Assembly: GCA_013697825.1 (NCBI GenBank) | Contig: JACCWD010000069.1 | Span: 1 to 38,826, forward strand | Reading direction: 5' to 3' | DNA length: 38,826 nucleotides | DNA from: Rubrobacter sp. | Lineage (GTDB): Bacteria > Actinomycetota > Rubrobacteria > Rubrobacterales > Rubrobacteraceae | In this document: positions 16,526 through 25,748 of the stretch, piece by piece | Layout of the letters: every line of letters starts with the position of its first letter | How positions within the stretch are numbered: position 1 is the stretch's first letter | The notes under the pieces: generated by a model | What the model was told of the DNA's origin: nothing | Seen by the model: the letters and a program-made list of their open reading frames with translations, nothing else | The model's database searches: none | Translations under genes and position numbers: made by a program

Positions 16526-17404
16526 GTGGGCAAATCACATCCAAACCAGCCTTTCGAACAGCATCACGCCGTTGACGCGAAGACCCCGGTCGTCAGCGTC
16601 AGCCAAATGATCGCCGCCGGACTCGCCTCCGCCGGAGCGGCCGCCGCGACCTCCCGTTTCGGGGTCGCCGGAACCCTCGTGGGGGCGGCCCTCACCACCA
16701 TGATCATCACGGGCGGCTCCGCCGTCCTCAAGTCGTACCTCGAAACGTTGGGCGGGCGGATCAAGAACGCGCCCGAGAAGCTCCGGGCGAGCAAAAATCG
16801 CCAGCAAGCCGGACGCGGAGCCGAACAGCCAACCGCCGCCGACCCCGCCCCGACGCAAGCCGTCGAAACCCGAGGCGAACGCCGCAGCGAACGTCGCGGC
16901 GAGCGGCAAGGCTTCCTCCAGAAGATCCGCTCCGCTTTCGAATGGTTCCGGGGGCTTCCCTCCTCCGCGAAGAGATCCATACTCCTCAAGGCGGCGATTC
17001 CGATGGTTCTCGTGTTCGTGATCGCCATCGTGGCGGTTACCGGAGCGGAGCTTGCCGGCGGACGAACCCTCTCGTGCATGGTGTGGGGCGAGTGCTACGT
17101 TGCCACCGACGGCTCCGGCGGCCCGAGCACCTCCTTCGGCGCCCTCGCCTCCGGCGGGAGCGGCGGACAGCCAGTGCAGCCGGTGGACGAGGCCCAGGAT
17201 CCGAGCGTGCAGCCGGCGGTTCCCGGCGCGGAGCAGCCATCGGAAGGCGACGGCCTGTTCCCTGGCGACTCGCAAGACGAGCAACTCGTCCCCGAGGAGC
17301 CCGCCGAACCCCAACCCGTGGTTCCTGAGGAGCCCGCCCCCGAACAGCCCGTCGAACCTCAGCTAGTCCCCGAGGAGCCCGCCCCGGTCGTTCCGGATCA
17401 ATAG
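16526..17404 (+). CDS. membrane protein with proline/acid-rich repeat tail
   Basis: About 292 residues from GTG 16526. A weakly hydrophobic Ala/Gly-rich N-terminal segment (MIAAGLASAGAAAA…TLVGAALTTMIITGG) is followed by a basic Arg/Glu linker and one clear transmembrane helix (AAIPMVLVFVIAIVAVTGAELAG). An outer domain with two cysteines (LSCMVWGECY) ends in imperfect P-E-E-P-A repeats (VPEEPAEPQPVVPEEPAPEQPVEPQLVPEEP). Likely cell-envelope anchored. No known family. The longer track start lies upstream of the predicted promoter. Confidence 0.7.
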   Translation: MGKSHPNQPFEQHHAVDAKTPVVSVSQMIAAGLASAGAAAATSRFGVAGTLVGAALTTMIITGGSAVLKSYLETLGGRIKNAPEKLRASKNRQQAGRGAEQPTAADPAPTQAVETRGERRSERRGERQGFLQKIRSAFEWFRGLPSSAKRSILLKAAIPMVLVFVIAIVAVTGAELAGGRTLSCMVWGECYVATDGSGGPSTSFGALASGGSGGQPVQPVDEAQDPSVQPAVPGAEQPSEGDGLFPGDSQDEQLVPEEPAEPQPVVPEEPAPEQPVEPQLVPEEPAPVVPDQ

Positions 17405-17416
17405 GGTTTTTGCGGG

Positions 17417-17422
17417 TACAAT
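17417..17422 (+). promoter_or_regulatory. -10 hexamer of the phosphatase-like gene
   Basis: TACAAT, 9 bases before TTG 17432 and 12 before ATG 17435; no Shine-Dalgarno follows. Confidence 0.35.
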
Positions 17423-17434
17423 AACCACGTCTTG

Positions 17435-18946
17435 ATGAGTCCGAATCTCCAAACCCCACCAAAACCTGTCTTGTTTTTGGTTCTCGACGGAATCCGCCCG
17501 GACGTCATGCGCTCCGCCATCCGCGACGGCGACGCCCCCGCCCTCGGAGCCATAGCCGAAAGAGGCGAAGCCCGGTGGGACGCCGTCTCGGTTTTCCCGA
17601 GCATCACCCCGGCGGCGACCGCCGCCATCGCCACCGGAGAACCGCCCTCCGGCACAGGCATCCTCGGCCACGCATGGTACGACGAGAACGAAGACGAGAT
17701 CGTCGTGTACGGCGCGAAGACCGAAACCGTCATCTCCACCGGCCCGATAAAAGTCCTCCACAACAACGTGTGGCGGATGAACCGCGACGACCTCATCGCC
17801 CCGACCATCTTCGAGAGCCTCGACGACCTCGGCGTGGACGCGGCATGCGTCCACTTCCCCGTCCGGCGCGGCCCCCACGAACACCCCGTTCGCATGAAGA
17901 CCGTCGAAGGATATTTGAAGGGAAGCCGATACCTCTCGCCCTCCGTCTCGGGGCCGAAGGAGTATTTCCTCGGCGACCTTTTTTACAGCACGGAGTTCGG
18001 GACGAACGGGAGGAACGGCAACGGCGGTTTCCAGCGCGCCGTCGGCATAAACGACGAGTATGCCGCCGAGGTCGGCGCGAGGCTCGTCGCCGAGAAGACC
18101 ACGCCCTTCAACCTCGTGTATTTCTTCCACGGCGACAAGGTCGCCCACCACAAAGGCATCGCCGCGCAACGCCGCCACGTCACCAAACTCGACGGCTTCG
18201 TGTCGCACATCATGGATGCGGCGGGCGGAGTGGACGAGTTTCTCGCCGAAAACGCCGTCATCGCGGTCTCCGACCACGGCCACACGCCGCTCCTCCCGAG
18301 GCGGAGGTTCGTGAACCTCGCGAGGGTGAAGGGATATAAAGTCTCGCTCGGCTCTCGTGCGAGCTTCGCCGCCGGAGCGGATGTCGTCGCCGTCCCGAAC
18401 GGGCGGGCGGCGCTTCTTTATCTCCGGGACGCCTCGAAATCCGCCGGGGTCGCCGACACCCTCGCCTTGCGGCGCGGCGTGGATCTCGCCTCGTGGCGCG
18501 AGGACGGATGGGTCGTCGTCCGCCGCGTCGGGCGCGAGATGCGTTTCAAGCCCGGCGGCGGCGCGACCGACCGATACGGCGATTCGTGGGAGATCTCCGG
18601 CGACCACCGCGCCCTCGGCATCGAAGTCTCTGACGAAGCAGTTCATTACGGGGATTATCCGGACGCGCTCTCGCGGTTGTGGGGATGCCTCGCGTCGAGC
18701 CGGTCGGGGGATGTCGTACTCTCGGCGTCGCCCGGATACACGTTCGGCGAGGTCTCCGGCGGATACCACGCGGCGAGCGACCACGGCTCGCTCCACCGCG
18801 AGGACTCGGAGGTCTTCTCCATCGCATGCGGCGTCCGCGCCCCCGAGAAAATAACCGAGGTCGCCCCGACCATCCTCGCCCATTTCATCGAGGGCGAAAA
18901 AGGCGACGTCTCACCATCGAGCGTGGCGGAGGGAAATGTCCGCTGA
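17435..18946 (+). CDS. alkaline phosphatase superfamily phosphodiesterase/phosphatase
   Basis: A roughly 503-residue metallo-enzyme of the type I phosphodiesterase/nucleotide pyrophosphatase branch. Metal ligands are visible as LDGIRPD (near residue 17), the nucleophile region FPSITPAATAAIATG, the VYFFHGDKVAHH segment, SDHGH (about 280) and ASDHGSLHREDSEVF near the C-terminus. No signal peptide is seen, so it may act inside the cell or be exported another way. Substrate unknown. It overlaps the next membrane protein gene by 11 nt, so the two are probably co-translated. Confidence 0.85.
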   Translation: MSPNLQTPPKPVLFLVLDGIRPDVMRSAIRDGDAPALGAIAERGEARWDAVSVFPSITPAATAAIATGEPPSGTGILGHAWYDENEDEIVVYGAKTETVISTGPIKVLHNNVWRMNRDDLIAPTIFESLDDLGVDAACVHFPVRRGPHEHPVRMKTVEGYLKGSRYLSPSVSGPKEYFLGDLFYSTEFGTNGRNGNGGFQRAVGINDEYAAEVGARLVAEKTTPFNLVYFFHGDKVAHHKGIAAQRRHVTKLDGFVSHIMDAAGGVDEFLAENAVIAVSDHGHTPLLPRRRFVNLARVKGYKVSLGSRASFAAGADVVAVPNGRAALLYLRDASKSAGVADTLALRRGVDLASWREDGWVVVRRVGREMRFKPGGGATDRYGDSWEISGDHRALGIEVSDEAVHYGDYPDALSRLWGCLASSRSGDVVLSASPGYTFGEVSGGYHAASDHGSLHREDSEVFSIACGVRAPEKITEVAPTILAHFIEGEKGDVSPSSVAEGNVR

Positions 18947-19625
18947 GAGCCGGAACGGCGAAGGAGCCTCCGGGAACCCCGAGGCTTCGGAGGGCATACA
19001 GCCGAAGTATCGGCGGGCGTTCGGGTGCGTTACGTGGATATACATGGCGACCCTCGCTTTCCTCGCCGCCGTCTCGCTCCTCATGATGCCGTTCTGGTTT
19101 TTCGGGGACTTCGGCGTCTTCAGCCTCCTCGAAGGGCCGTCCCTCTTCGCCACCTTCCTCTTCGTCCCGGCCATCGTCTCCGCCGCCATGCTCGGCGCGA
19201 GAACGTACCGCTCCGGGAGGAAAATCGCCACCCGGAACGGGACGTATATCGGGGCGATCATCGGCTGGCTCGGCTTCACGTCCATCGTATGGCTCGAAGT
19301 GAACCAGGCGGGCGCGAACGCCCTCTCATACACGTTCTTCCCATTCGCCGCCGCCTCGTCCGCCCTCATCCTCGCCGCCCTCTTCCGAGGAAAACAAGAA
19401 CCCGGACGAAAGCTCGTCGCCCTCTCGGCGCTCCTCGCCCTTCTCGGCGGTGCCATCATCCTCGCCCTCTCCGGCGACTTCATCGTGGTGGCCGGGGCGG
19501 TCGTCTCGGCCATCTCCGGGGCGGCGGGCGGATGGACGGCGGGCGTTGGATACGCGAGGGCGGGCGGCAAAGAGATGCTTCCGCCCGGAGTCGTCGAACG
19601 TCCGCGACGTAGAAACCCGAGTTGA
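18936..19625 (+). CDS. polytopic membrane protein of unknown function
   Basis: A 229-residue protein with an N-terminal polar tail and about six hydrophobic segments (WIYMATLAFLAAVSLLMMPFWFFG; FLFVPAIVSAAMLGA; and others), ending in a basic tail. Start inside the upstream phosphatase gene. No family recognised. Confidence 0.72.
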   Translation: MSAESRNGEGASGNPEASEGIQPKYRRAFGCVTWIYMATLAFLAAVSLLMMPFWFFGDFGVFSLLEGPSLFATFLFVPAIVSAAMLGARTYRSGRKIATRNGTYIGAIIGWLGFTSIVWLEVNQAGANALSYTFFPFAAASSALILAALFRGKQEPGRKLVALSALLALLGGAIILALSGDFIVVAGAVVSAISGAAGGWTAGVGYARAGGKEMLPPGVVERPRRRNPS

Positions 19626-19636
19626 GGGGGATGAAC

Positions 19637-20152
19637 TTGAACAACAACCTCGAAAAACTGCCCGTGGGAGAAGAGGCTCCGGAGATAGTGAACATTCTCG
19701 TCGAGATTCCTTCCGGCAGTCGCAACAAATACGAGTACGACCCGGAACTCGGCGTGATGGTCCGGGATCGCGTGTTGCCCGGAAACATTCGCTTCCCGGC
19801 GGACTACGGGTTCATACCCTCCACCGTCGGCCCCGACGGAGACCCGCTCGACGCCGTGCTCGCCGCCTAAGACCCGGCGTTTCCGGGGTGTGTCGTCCGT
19901 GGAAGAGTGCTCGGCGCGCTGGAGATGATCGAGGACGGCGAGACGGAATACAATATCTTCGCCGTCCCTTGCGACGACCCTCGCTTCATGGACGTTCGTT
20001 CTCTCGATGACCTCGTCGAACAAAACATACGTGAGATCGAGCAGTTCTTCACCGCGTTCAAGCGAATGGAGGGAGACGAAGACGCGCGCGTCGAAGGGTG
20101 GCTCGACCGCGAGCGGGCCTGCGTGGTGATCCGCGACTCCATCCGCTCCTAA
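19637..20152 (+). pseudogene. ppa: family I inorganic pyrophosphatase with in-frame TAA
   Basis: Reads as one continuous soluble pyrophosphatase (PPi to 2 Pi) except for TAA at 19868-19870, where the family usually has an acidic residue (…DPLDAVLAA*DPAFPGC…). Both halves are otherwise in the same frame. Conserved are the KYE lysine/glutamate, the DR arginine, DYGF and the DGDPLD metal aspartates. Compared with E. coli numbering from memory, the loop MIEDGETEYNIFAVP has Glu for D97, Glu for D102 and Asn for K104, and FFTAFK has Phe for Y141. TTG 19637 with AGGGGG 6 nt upstream is the likely start (ATG 19631 possible). It could be a recent nonsense allele, a decayed paralogue, or a base error. 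Confidence 0.85.
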
Positions 20153-20189
20153 AGAGGGGATTATTGGAGGGCGCCGTCCCGGCTCGCGG

Positions 20190-20195
20190 TATAAT
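20190..20195 (+). promoter_or_regulatory. -10 hexamer of uvrC
   Basis: Perfect TATAAT, 8 bases before ATG 20204, with no Shine-Dalgarno: leaderless transcript likely. Confidence 0.55.
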
Positions 20196-20203
20196 TCGCC
20201 TCG

Positions 20204-22048
20204 ATGCCTCGCGACGATTCCCCCAACGGATACCCGGATAGATCCCACCTCCCGACCTCCTCCGGCGTCTATATTTTCAAGGACGCGAACGAGAAGGTCA
20301 TATACGTCGGGAAGGCGAACAATATCCGAAGCCGCGTCGCGAGCTATTTCACGAAGTCCGGCGACGGAAGGCCGAAGATAGCCGAGCTTCGCGAGCGGGT
20401 GGCGCAAATAGACTTCATCTCCACGAGCGGCGAGACGGAGGCTCTCGTACTCGAAGCGAACTTGATAAAGCGGCAAAGGCCGCGTTTCAACGCCTCGCTG
20501 CGCGACGATAAAAGCTATCCGTACATCGTCGTGACGACCGGGGACGAGTATCCTCGGGTCTTTGCTTCTCGCGGCGCGCGCGACTCGCGGCATCGGTATT
20601 TCGGGCCGTTCCCGAGCGCGGGGAGCGTGCATGCGACGCTCGACGTTCTCAATAAAACGTTTCCGTTTCGGAAGTGCCGGGGGCCGGAGCCGGGTCGGAG
20701 GAGTGGGGTTCCGTGCCTCAATTTCCACATCGGACGTTCGGCGGCCCCGTGCATCGGGGCGGTGTCGAAGGAGGAGTACGACGTCATTATCGCGGACGTC
20801 ATCGCCTTTCTCGAAGGGCGGGTCGGGGGACTCATCGAAGAGCGCGAGGAGAAGATGAAGCTCGCCGCCTCGGAGATGGACTTCGAGCGGGCGGCGAAGC
20901 TCCGCGACGAACTCGCCGCCCTCCAAAACGTGCGCGAGCGCCAGCAAGCCACCATCGCCTCGGAGGACTCCTTCGACGCGGTCGGGGCGCACGTCGAGGG
21001 GGAGAGCGCGTGCGTCCAGATTTTCGCCGTCCGGGAAGGGCAAGTCGTGAACCGCGACTCTTTCCTCCTCGATAATTACGGCGAGGAGAGCGCGGAGAGC
21101 GTCGCGTTGTCGTTCGTGCCGCAGTATTACGACACGGCTTCGGTTCCGGGGGAGGTTCTCGTGCAGTCCGAAGACGGGGACGGGGAACTCGCCCCGATCT
21201 CCGCCCACCTTTCCGAGCTTCGGGGGACGAAGGTCTCCGTTCACCGTCCGCGGCGGGGCGACAAGCGTCGTATCCTCGAGATGGCGGTTCGGAATTCGGA
21301 GATGGGCCTCGAATACGAGAGGACGCTCGAAGAGGCGCGGAGAAATCAAGTCGCATCCACGCTCGACGGTCTCATGGAGGAACTCGCGCTCCCGAAGCTC
21401 CCGCTCCGCATCGAATGCTACGACATCTCGAACACGATGGGGACGAACTCCGTCGCCTCGATGGTCGTGTTCCAGGGAGGCCGCCCCGCCAAAAGCGAAT
21501 ACCGCCGCTTCAAAATCAAGACCGTGAGTGGGCCAGACGACTTCGCGAGCATGGCCGAGGTGATCCGCCGCCGACTCGAACGCCTCGCCGAGGGCGACGA
21601 GAAGTTCATGCCCGCGCCCGACCTCATTATCCTCGACGGCGGGAAGGGGCAAATTTCGTCGGTCGTACCCGTCTTCGAGGAGATGAACGTCGGCTCCGTC
21701 CTCCCGGACATCCCGCTCCGCTCGCTCGCGAAGCGCGACGAGGAGGTTTTCGAGCCGGGCCGTCCGGAGCCGGTCATACTCGCCCGAAACTCCCCGGAGC
21801 TTCGCCTCATCCAAAGAGTCCGCGACGAGGCCCACCGCTTCGCGAACACGTACCACCAAAAACTCCGCGGAAACGCGATGACCGCCTCCGTCCTCGACGA
21901 ACTCCCCGGTGTCGGCCCCGCGAGAAAGAAGAAAATTCTCGAACGCTTCGGGACGCCGGACGCCTTCATGAACGCCTCGCTCGAAGAAATAGAGAGCGTG
22001 CTTCCCGGAAGGGTGGCGCGGCAGGTTCACTCACGGATACATCGGTGA
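20204..22048 (+). CDS. uvrC: excinuclease ABC subunit C
   Basis: A 614-residue dual-incision nuclease of nucleotide excision repair. An N-terminal GIY-YIG domain ([20 protein letters not shown], about 18-40) is followed by a UVR motif ([17 protein letters not shown], about 225-241). Next is the RNase-H-like UvrC endonuclease domain ([31 protein letters not shown]), and a C-terminal helix-hairpin-helix pair ([20 protein letters not shown]). Length is normal. It leads the actinobacterial uvrC-rapZ-yvcK-whiA block and works with uvrA, found about 7.7 kb upstream. Confidence 0.97.
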   Translation: MPRDDSPNGYPDRSHLPTSSGVYIFKDANEKVIYVGKANNIRSRVASYFTKSGDGRPKIAELRERVAQIDFISTSGETEALVLEANLIKRQRPRFNASLRDDKSYPYIVVTTGDEYPRVFASRGARDSRHRYFGPFPSAGSVHATLDVLNKTFPFRKCRGPEPGRRSGVPCLNFHIGRSAAPCIGAVSKEEYDVIIADVIAFLEGRVGGLIEEREEKMKLAASEMDFERAAKLRDELAALQNVRERQQATIASEDSFDAVGAHVEGESACVQIFAVREGQVVNRDSFLLDNYGEESAESVALSFVPQYYDTASVPGEVLVQSEDGDGELAPISAHLSELRGTKVSVHRPRRGDKRRILEMAVRNSEMGLEYERTLEEARRNQVASTLDGLMEELALPKLPLRIECYDISNTMGTNSVASMVVFQGGRPAKSEYRRFKIKTVSGPDDFASMAEVIRRRLERLAEGDEKFMPAPDLIILDGGKGQISSVVPVFEEMNVGSVLPDIPLRSLAKRDEEVFEPGRPEPVILARNSPELRLIQRVRDEAHRFANTYHQKLRGNAMTASVLDELPGVGPARKKKILERFGTPDAFMNASLEEIESVLPGRVARQVHSRIHR

Positions 22049-22170
22049 GGCGGAGCGACCCGTTAAATCGCGCTTAAATATACGGTTTTTCGTTGCGGTC
22101 TTCGCTTCACGATGTTACGCTCGAACCACGAGATGATTTTTGTTCCGCGAGAACGGACGGATGGACTTCG

Positions 22171-23073
22171 ATGAGCGACGAGGCGTCGCAGACTGTGGAG
22201 CGTTCCCTTTCCGGGGAGCGGAGGATCGTTATCATCACCGGGCTTTCGGGGGCGGGGAAGTCGAATGCTCTGCGGGCTTTCGAGGACGTGGGGTATTTTT
22301 GCATAGACAATCTTCCTCCGCGCATGATCCCCGCCGTCATGGAGACGAGCGGCTCGGGCGGCCCCGAGGACATCGTCGTCGTCATGGATATCCGGGGTCG
22401 GAGGTACTTCGGCGAGGAACTCGAACGGAGCCTCGAAGCCATCGAGGAGGCGGAGGAATGGGAGAAAAGGATACTCTTCATAGACTCCGACGAACCGACG
22501 CTCGTGAGGCGATATAAAGAGAGCCGCCGCCCGCACCCGAACGCGGCGAGTGGCGACGTCCTCGAAGCCATCCGGGCCGAGAGAAGGGATCTCGCGCCGC
22601 TCCGCGAGAGGGCCGACCTCGTCATCGACACCTCGGGATACTCCGCACTCGACGCCCGGCTTCGTTTCAAGAAGCTCGCGGAGTCGTTGTCGAGCCGACT
22701 CACCGTGAGCCTCATCTCCTTCGGTTTCAAGCATGGCTCGCCTTTGGATGTGGACATGCTCCTCGACGCCCGCTTCCTCGAAAATCCCCACTACGACCCC
22801 GAACTCCGCCCCCTCACCGGACACGACGAGCCTGTGAAAAAAGCCGTCCTCGGCCAAAGAGATGCGGAGGAATTCCTCGACAAAACGAGCGACCTCCTCG
22901 CCTTCCTCGTCCCGAGATACGCCGCCGAAGGAAAGACGTACTTCACGCTCGGGGTGGGATGCACGGGCGGGCGCCACCGCTCCGTCGCCATAGTCGAGGA
23001 ACTCGCGAAGCGGATGCGGGAGGGCGGATTGGATCTGGATCTCTTCGTGCGGCATCGGGATCTCGATTCGTAG
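22171..23073 (+). CDS. rapZ: RNase adapter / nucleotide-binding protein RapZ (YvcJ)
   Basis: A 300-residue P-loop protein: Walker A GLSGAGKS near residue 20, a Walker B-like VVVMDIRG, and the conserved C-terminal TLGVGCTGGRHRSVAIVEEL domain that binds a small nucleotide or glucosamine-6-phosphate-pathway ligand in relatives. In enterobacteria it steers small-RNA decay controlling glmS; in Gram-positives its job is less clear. The track start is too early: MSDEASQ at 22171 is the usual N-terminus. Followed by yvcK after an interruption of two genes and a repeat element. Confidence 0.93.
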   Translation: MSDEASQTVERSLSGERRIVIITGLSGAGKSNALRAFEDVGYFCIDNLPPRMIPAVMETSGSGGPEDIVVVMDIRGRRYFGEELERSLEAIEEAEEWEKRILFIDSDEPTLVRRYKESRRPHPNAASGDVLEAIRAERRDLAPLRERADLVIDTSGYSALDARLRFKKLAESLSSRLTVSLISFGFKHGSPLDVDMLLDARFLENPHYDPELRPLTGHDEPVKKAVLGQRDAEEFLDKTSDLLAFLVPRYAAEGKTYFTLGVGCTGGRHRSVAIVEELAKRMREGGLDLDLFVRHRDLDS

Positions 23074-23250
23074 GCTTCAGGCATGAGGTTTCAGGTGTCA
23101 GGCAAAAGCATTCCGCGAGCGCATGCCGGATACGTGCGCGGGGCGCTCTTGCTTTCGGAGGCGATGTCGCACGGGAGCATGGTACTCTCTACCGAGTTCT
23201 TGCTGAAACCTGAAACCTGATACCTAACAAGCGACCGAAGGGAGCGACAA
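23074..23250. repeat. heptad-arm inverted element E6
   Basis: Begins directly after the rapZ TAG: GCTTCAG GCATGAG GTTTCAG GTGTCAG, then about 100 bp of inner sequence, then CTGAAAC CTGAAAC CTGATAC (23203-23223), then the border GCGACCGAAGGGAGCGACA that reaches the next start codon and supplies its ribosome-binding GGGAG. No ORF of its own. Confidence 0.78.
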
Positions 23251-24192
23251 ATGGGCATGCTCGTCGAAGGAACGTGGAAAACCGGAGCCTTTCCAAAAGA
23301 CGACGAGGGGCGGTTTGTGCGATCCTCGACGACGTTCCGGGGGCGAATATCGGAGGGCGGCGAACATCCGCCGGAGGCCGGACGATACCATTTGTATATC
23401 TCGTGGGCGTGTCCGTGGGCGCACCGAACCGCGATCCTCCGCAAAACGAAAGGTCTCGAAGACGCCATCTCCCTCTCTTCGGTGGACGCGTTCATGGGCG
23501 CGGACGGATGGACTTTCTCCGGCGACTTCCCCGACCCGCTCTTCGGGACGAGCCATTTACGGGATGTGTATACGAAGGCCGACCCGGAATATACCGGGCG
23601 CGTGACGACGCCCGTTCTGTGGGACAAAGAGACGGACTCCATCGTGAACAACGAGTCGCGGGAGATCATCCGCATGCTCGACCACGAGTTCGGAAACCTT
23701 TCGAACGACACGGATTTCTGCCCGCCCGACCTCGAAGACGAAGTGGAGAGAACCCTCGACGAGATATACGAGCCTATAAACAATGGCGTATACCGCTCGG
23801 GCTTCGCGCAAACGCAAAGCGCGTATGAGGAGGCCGTCGGCGAACTCTTCGACGCCCTCGACCATTGGGAGGACGTTCTCGGCAACCGAAGGTATCTTTG
23901 CGGCGACCGCATCACGGAGGCCGACTGGGCGATGTTCACGACGCTCGTGCGTTTCGACGCGGTGTACCACGGCCATTTCAAATGCAACGTGAGGCGCATC
24001 GTGGACTATCCAAACTTGTGGGGGTATGTGCGCGATCTTTATCAATATCCCGGTGTCGCCGACACCGTTTTACTCGGCGAGATAAAGACGCACTATTATT
24101 CGTCCCACGAGAGCGTGAACCCGACGCGCATCGTCCCTGTCGGCCCGGAGATAGATTTTTCCACGCCCCACAATCGGGAGAAGCTTGGATGA
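23251..24192 (+). CDS. glutathionyl-hydroquinone reductase-like GST (Xi class)
   Basis: A 313-residue thioredoxin-fold transferase. The catalytic cysteine is in [10 protein letters not shown] (about 51-60), the hallmark of Xi-class S-glutathionyl-hydroquinone reductases (YqjG/EcM4), and the [23 protein letters not shown] segment and all-helical C-terminal half follow. Many actinobacteria use mycothiol, so the physiological thiol may differ (inference). ATG with GGGAG upstream, provided by element E6. Overlaps the following pseudogene (ATGA). Confidence 0.92.
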   Translation: MGMLVEGTWKTGAFPKDDEGRFVRSSTTFRGRISEGGEHPPEAGRYHLYISWACPWAHRTAILRKTKGLEDAISLSSVDAFMGADGWTFSGDFPDPLFGTSHLRDVYTKADPEYTGRVTTPVLWDKETDSIVNNESREIIRMLDHEFGNLSNDTDFCPPDLEDEVERTLDEIYEPINNGVYRSGFAQTQSAYEEAVGELFDALDHWEDVLGNRRYLCGDRITEADWAMFTTLVRFDAVYHGHFKCNVRRIVDYPNLWGYVRDLYQYPGVADTVLLGEIKTHYYSSHESVNPTRIVPVGPEIDFSTPHNREKLG

Positions 24193-24605
24193 GCGAGGAG
24201 TCTCGTCCGCCTTTGCCGCCGTTCGCGGAGGAGACGGCGAGGGAGAAGGTTCAAAAAGCGGAGGATGCGTGGAACACATGCGACCCGGAGAAGGTCTCGC
24301 TCGCGTACACCGAGGACTCCGTGTGGCGAAACCGTGACGAGTTCTTCGAGGGCCGCGAGGAGACACGCGCCTTCCTCACCCGAAAGTGGGAGCGCGATCG
24401 ACTATCGTTTGAAAAAGGAACTTTGGTGCGGTTGCGGGAATCGCATCTCCATGCGCTTCGAATATGAGAGCCGGGATGCGGACAGGAAGTGGTGGAGAAG
24501 CCACGGCAATAACATTGGGAGTTCGACGGGCGCGGCCTCATGCGGCGGCGCGACGCATCCATAAACGACTATGGGATATCGGAGTCGGAGCGGAAGTTTC
24601 GCTGA
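24189..24605 (+). pseudogene. DUF1348 (SnoaL/NTF2-like) gene with two frameshifts
   Basis: Starts in frame with …[45 protein letters not shown], continues in the +1 frame as DYRLKKELW…[25 protein letters not shown], and returns to the first frame for [29 protein letters not shown] before TGA 24603-24605. The breaks look like loss of two bases near 24397 and one near 24513, together restoring frame. The start overlaps the upstream stop (ATGA). Function of this small NTF2-fold family is unknown. Sequencing error is possible, but two independent lesions favour decay. Confidence 0.85.
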
Positions 24606-24626
24606 TCGGCGGTCTTCAGGAAAAAC

Positions 24627-24761
24627 ATGAAGGCGACGGAGGATGGCTTTTCGGGGGCGGCAAGAGCGGTTTTCGACTCGATCCATGTGAAGGCTTTTGT
24701 GGCGGTCATGGCTCGGGTCTCGCTTTTCGCCGGGCCACGAGCTTTGCTCCGACGAGGATAG
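24627..24761 (+). CDS. possible 44-residue peptide
   Basis: ATG with AGG six bases upstream; MKATEDGFSGAARAVFDSIHVKAFVAVMARVSLFAGPRALLRRG, a basic, amphipathic peptide. It fills the gap between the broken DUF1348 gene and yvcK. Coding status is uncertain. Confidence 0.3.
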   Translation: MKATEDGFSGAARAVFDSIHVKAFVAVMARVSLFAGPRALLRRG

Positions 24762-24779
24762 CGACGCTCCCCTCGCGGG

Positions 24780-24785
24780 TATACT
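24780..24785 (+). promoter_or_regulatory. -10 hexamer of yvcK
   Basis: TATACT, 6 bases before ATG 24792, no Shine-Dalgarno: leaderless transcript likely. Confidence 0.5.
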
Positions 24786-24791
24786 CGGTCT

Positions 24792-25748
24792 ATGGAGAGA
24801 GGACTTCGAGTCGTGGCTTTCGGTGGCGGGACGGGGCTTCCCGTTTTATTGAGGGGATTGCGCGACACGGTCGCCGATCTCACCGCCGTCGTCACGGTCG
24901 CCGACGACGGGGGTTCGAGCGGGCGCCTTCGCCACGAACTCGGGGTCGCGCCGCCGGGGGACGTGCGGAATTGCCTCGTGGCTTTGGCGGGTCGGAAGCG
25001 GCTCGCGGAGGTCTTCGATTATCGGTTCGAGGCGGGGGAGGAATTGCGCGACCATGCGGTGGGGAACATCATCATCGCCGCGCTCGCGGATATGGCGGGC
25101 GGTTTTTCCGAAGGCGTCGAACAGGCGGCGAGGTTTCTCCGCATAAAGGGGCGTGTGTATCCGGCGGCGACCGAGAGTTTGACGCTCGTCGTGAGGTACG
25201 CGGACGGCACGACGACGCGCGGCGAGTCGGTCGTCCATAAGGTCGGCAAGCAAGTTTCGGCGGTCGACGTCGAACCGGAGGGGGTTCCGGCGCCCGAGGG
25301 GGTCATCGCGGCGATCGAGCGCGCCGATGTCGTCGCGATGAGTCCGGGGAGTTTGTTCACGAGCACCATCCCGAGCCTTCTCGGGGGCGGGGTCGCGGAG
25401 GCTCTCGACCGCTTCGGCGGCCCGGTCGTGTACGCGGCGAACGTCATGACGCAGGCGGGGGAGACGTCGGGGTTCTCTGCCTCCGATCACGTACGGGCGA
25501 TCTCCGATCACATCGGCCCGGTCGTCACCGACGTCCTCGTCCACTCCGGCGAACTTTCGGAAGGACTCCTCGCCCGATACGAGAAGGAGAACGCCGCCCC
25601 GACGGTCATTGACCGCGAGGCTCTCGCGGGGATGGGCGTCCGACTGTGCGAAGCCGACCTCCTTTCGGACGAGGAGTCGCGCGGGGTTCGCCACGATCCG
25701 ATGAAGCTCTCCGCCGAGGTGCGAAGGCTTGCCCTCGTTCGGCTCTGA
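24792..25748 (+). CDS. gluconeogenesis/cell-wall factor YvcK (GlmR/CuvA-type)
   Basis: A 318-residue UDP-sugar-binding protein of the CofD/YvcK fold: VVAFGGGTGLPVLLRGL at the N-terminus, VADDGGSSGRLR, PPGDVRNCLVAL, HAVGNIIIAAL and MSPGSLFTSTIPSLL are all present. Relatives bind UDP-GlcNAc and steer carbon toward peptidoglycan precursors, required on gluconeogenic carbon. Starts from a leaderless -10. Its 3' end overlaps the whiA start by 20 nt. Confidence 0.95.
   Translation: MERGLRVVAFGGGTGLPVLLRGLRDTVADLTAVVTVADDGGSSGRLRHELGVAPPGDVRNCLVALAGRKRLAEVFDYRFEAGEELRDHAVGNIIIAALADMAGGFSEGVEQAARFLRIKGRVYPAATESLTLVVRYADGTTTRGESVVHKVGKQVSAVDVEPEGVPAPEGVIAAIERADVVAMSPGSLFTSTIPSLLGGGVAEALDRFGGPVVYAANVMTQAGETSGFSASDHVRAISDHIGPVVTDVLVHSGELSEGLLARYEKENAAPTVIDREALAGMGVRLCEADLLSDEESRGVRHDPMKLSAEVRRLALVRL

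Noticed and set aside
19868-19870. Recoding of TAA as an amino acid in ppa
   Set aside because: UAA is used as the normal terminator of other genes here (for example ALDH, pgk, tpiA), and no recoding element is visible.
18911-22030. 1039-residue minus-strand ORF opposite the pyrophosphatase and uvrC
   Set aside because: Antisense shadow spanning several unrelated plus-strand genes.
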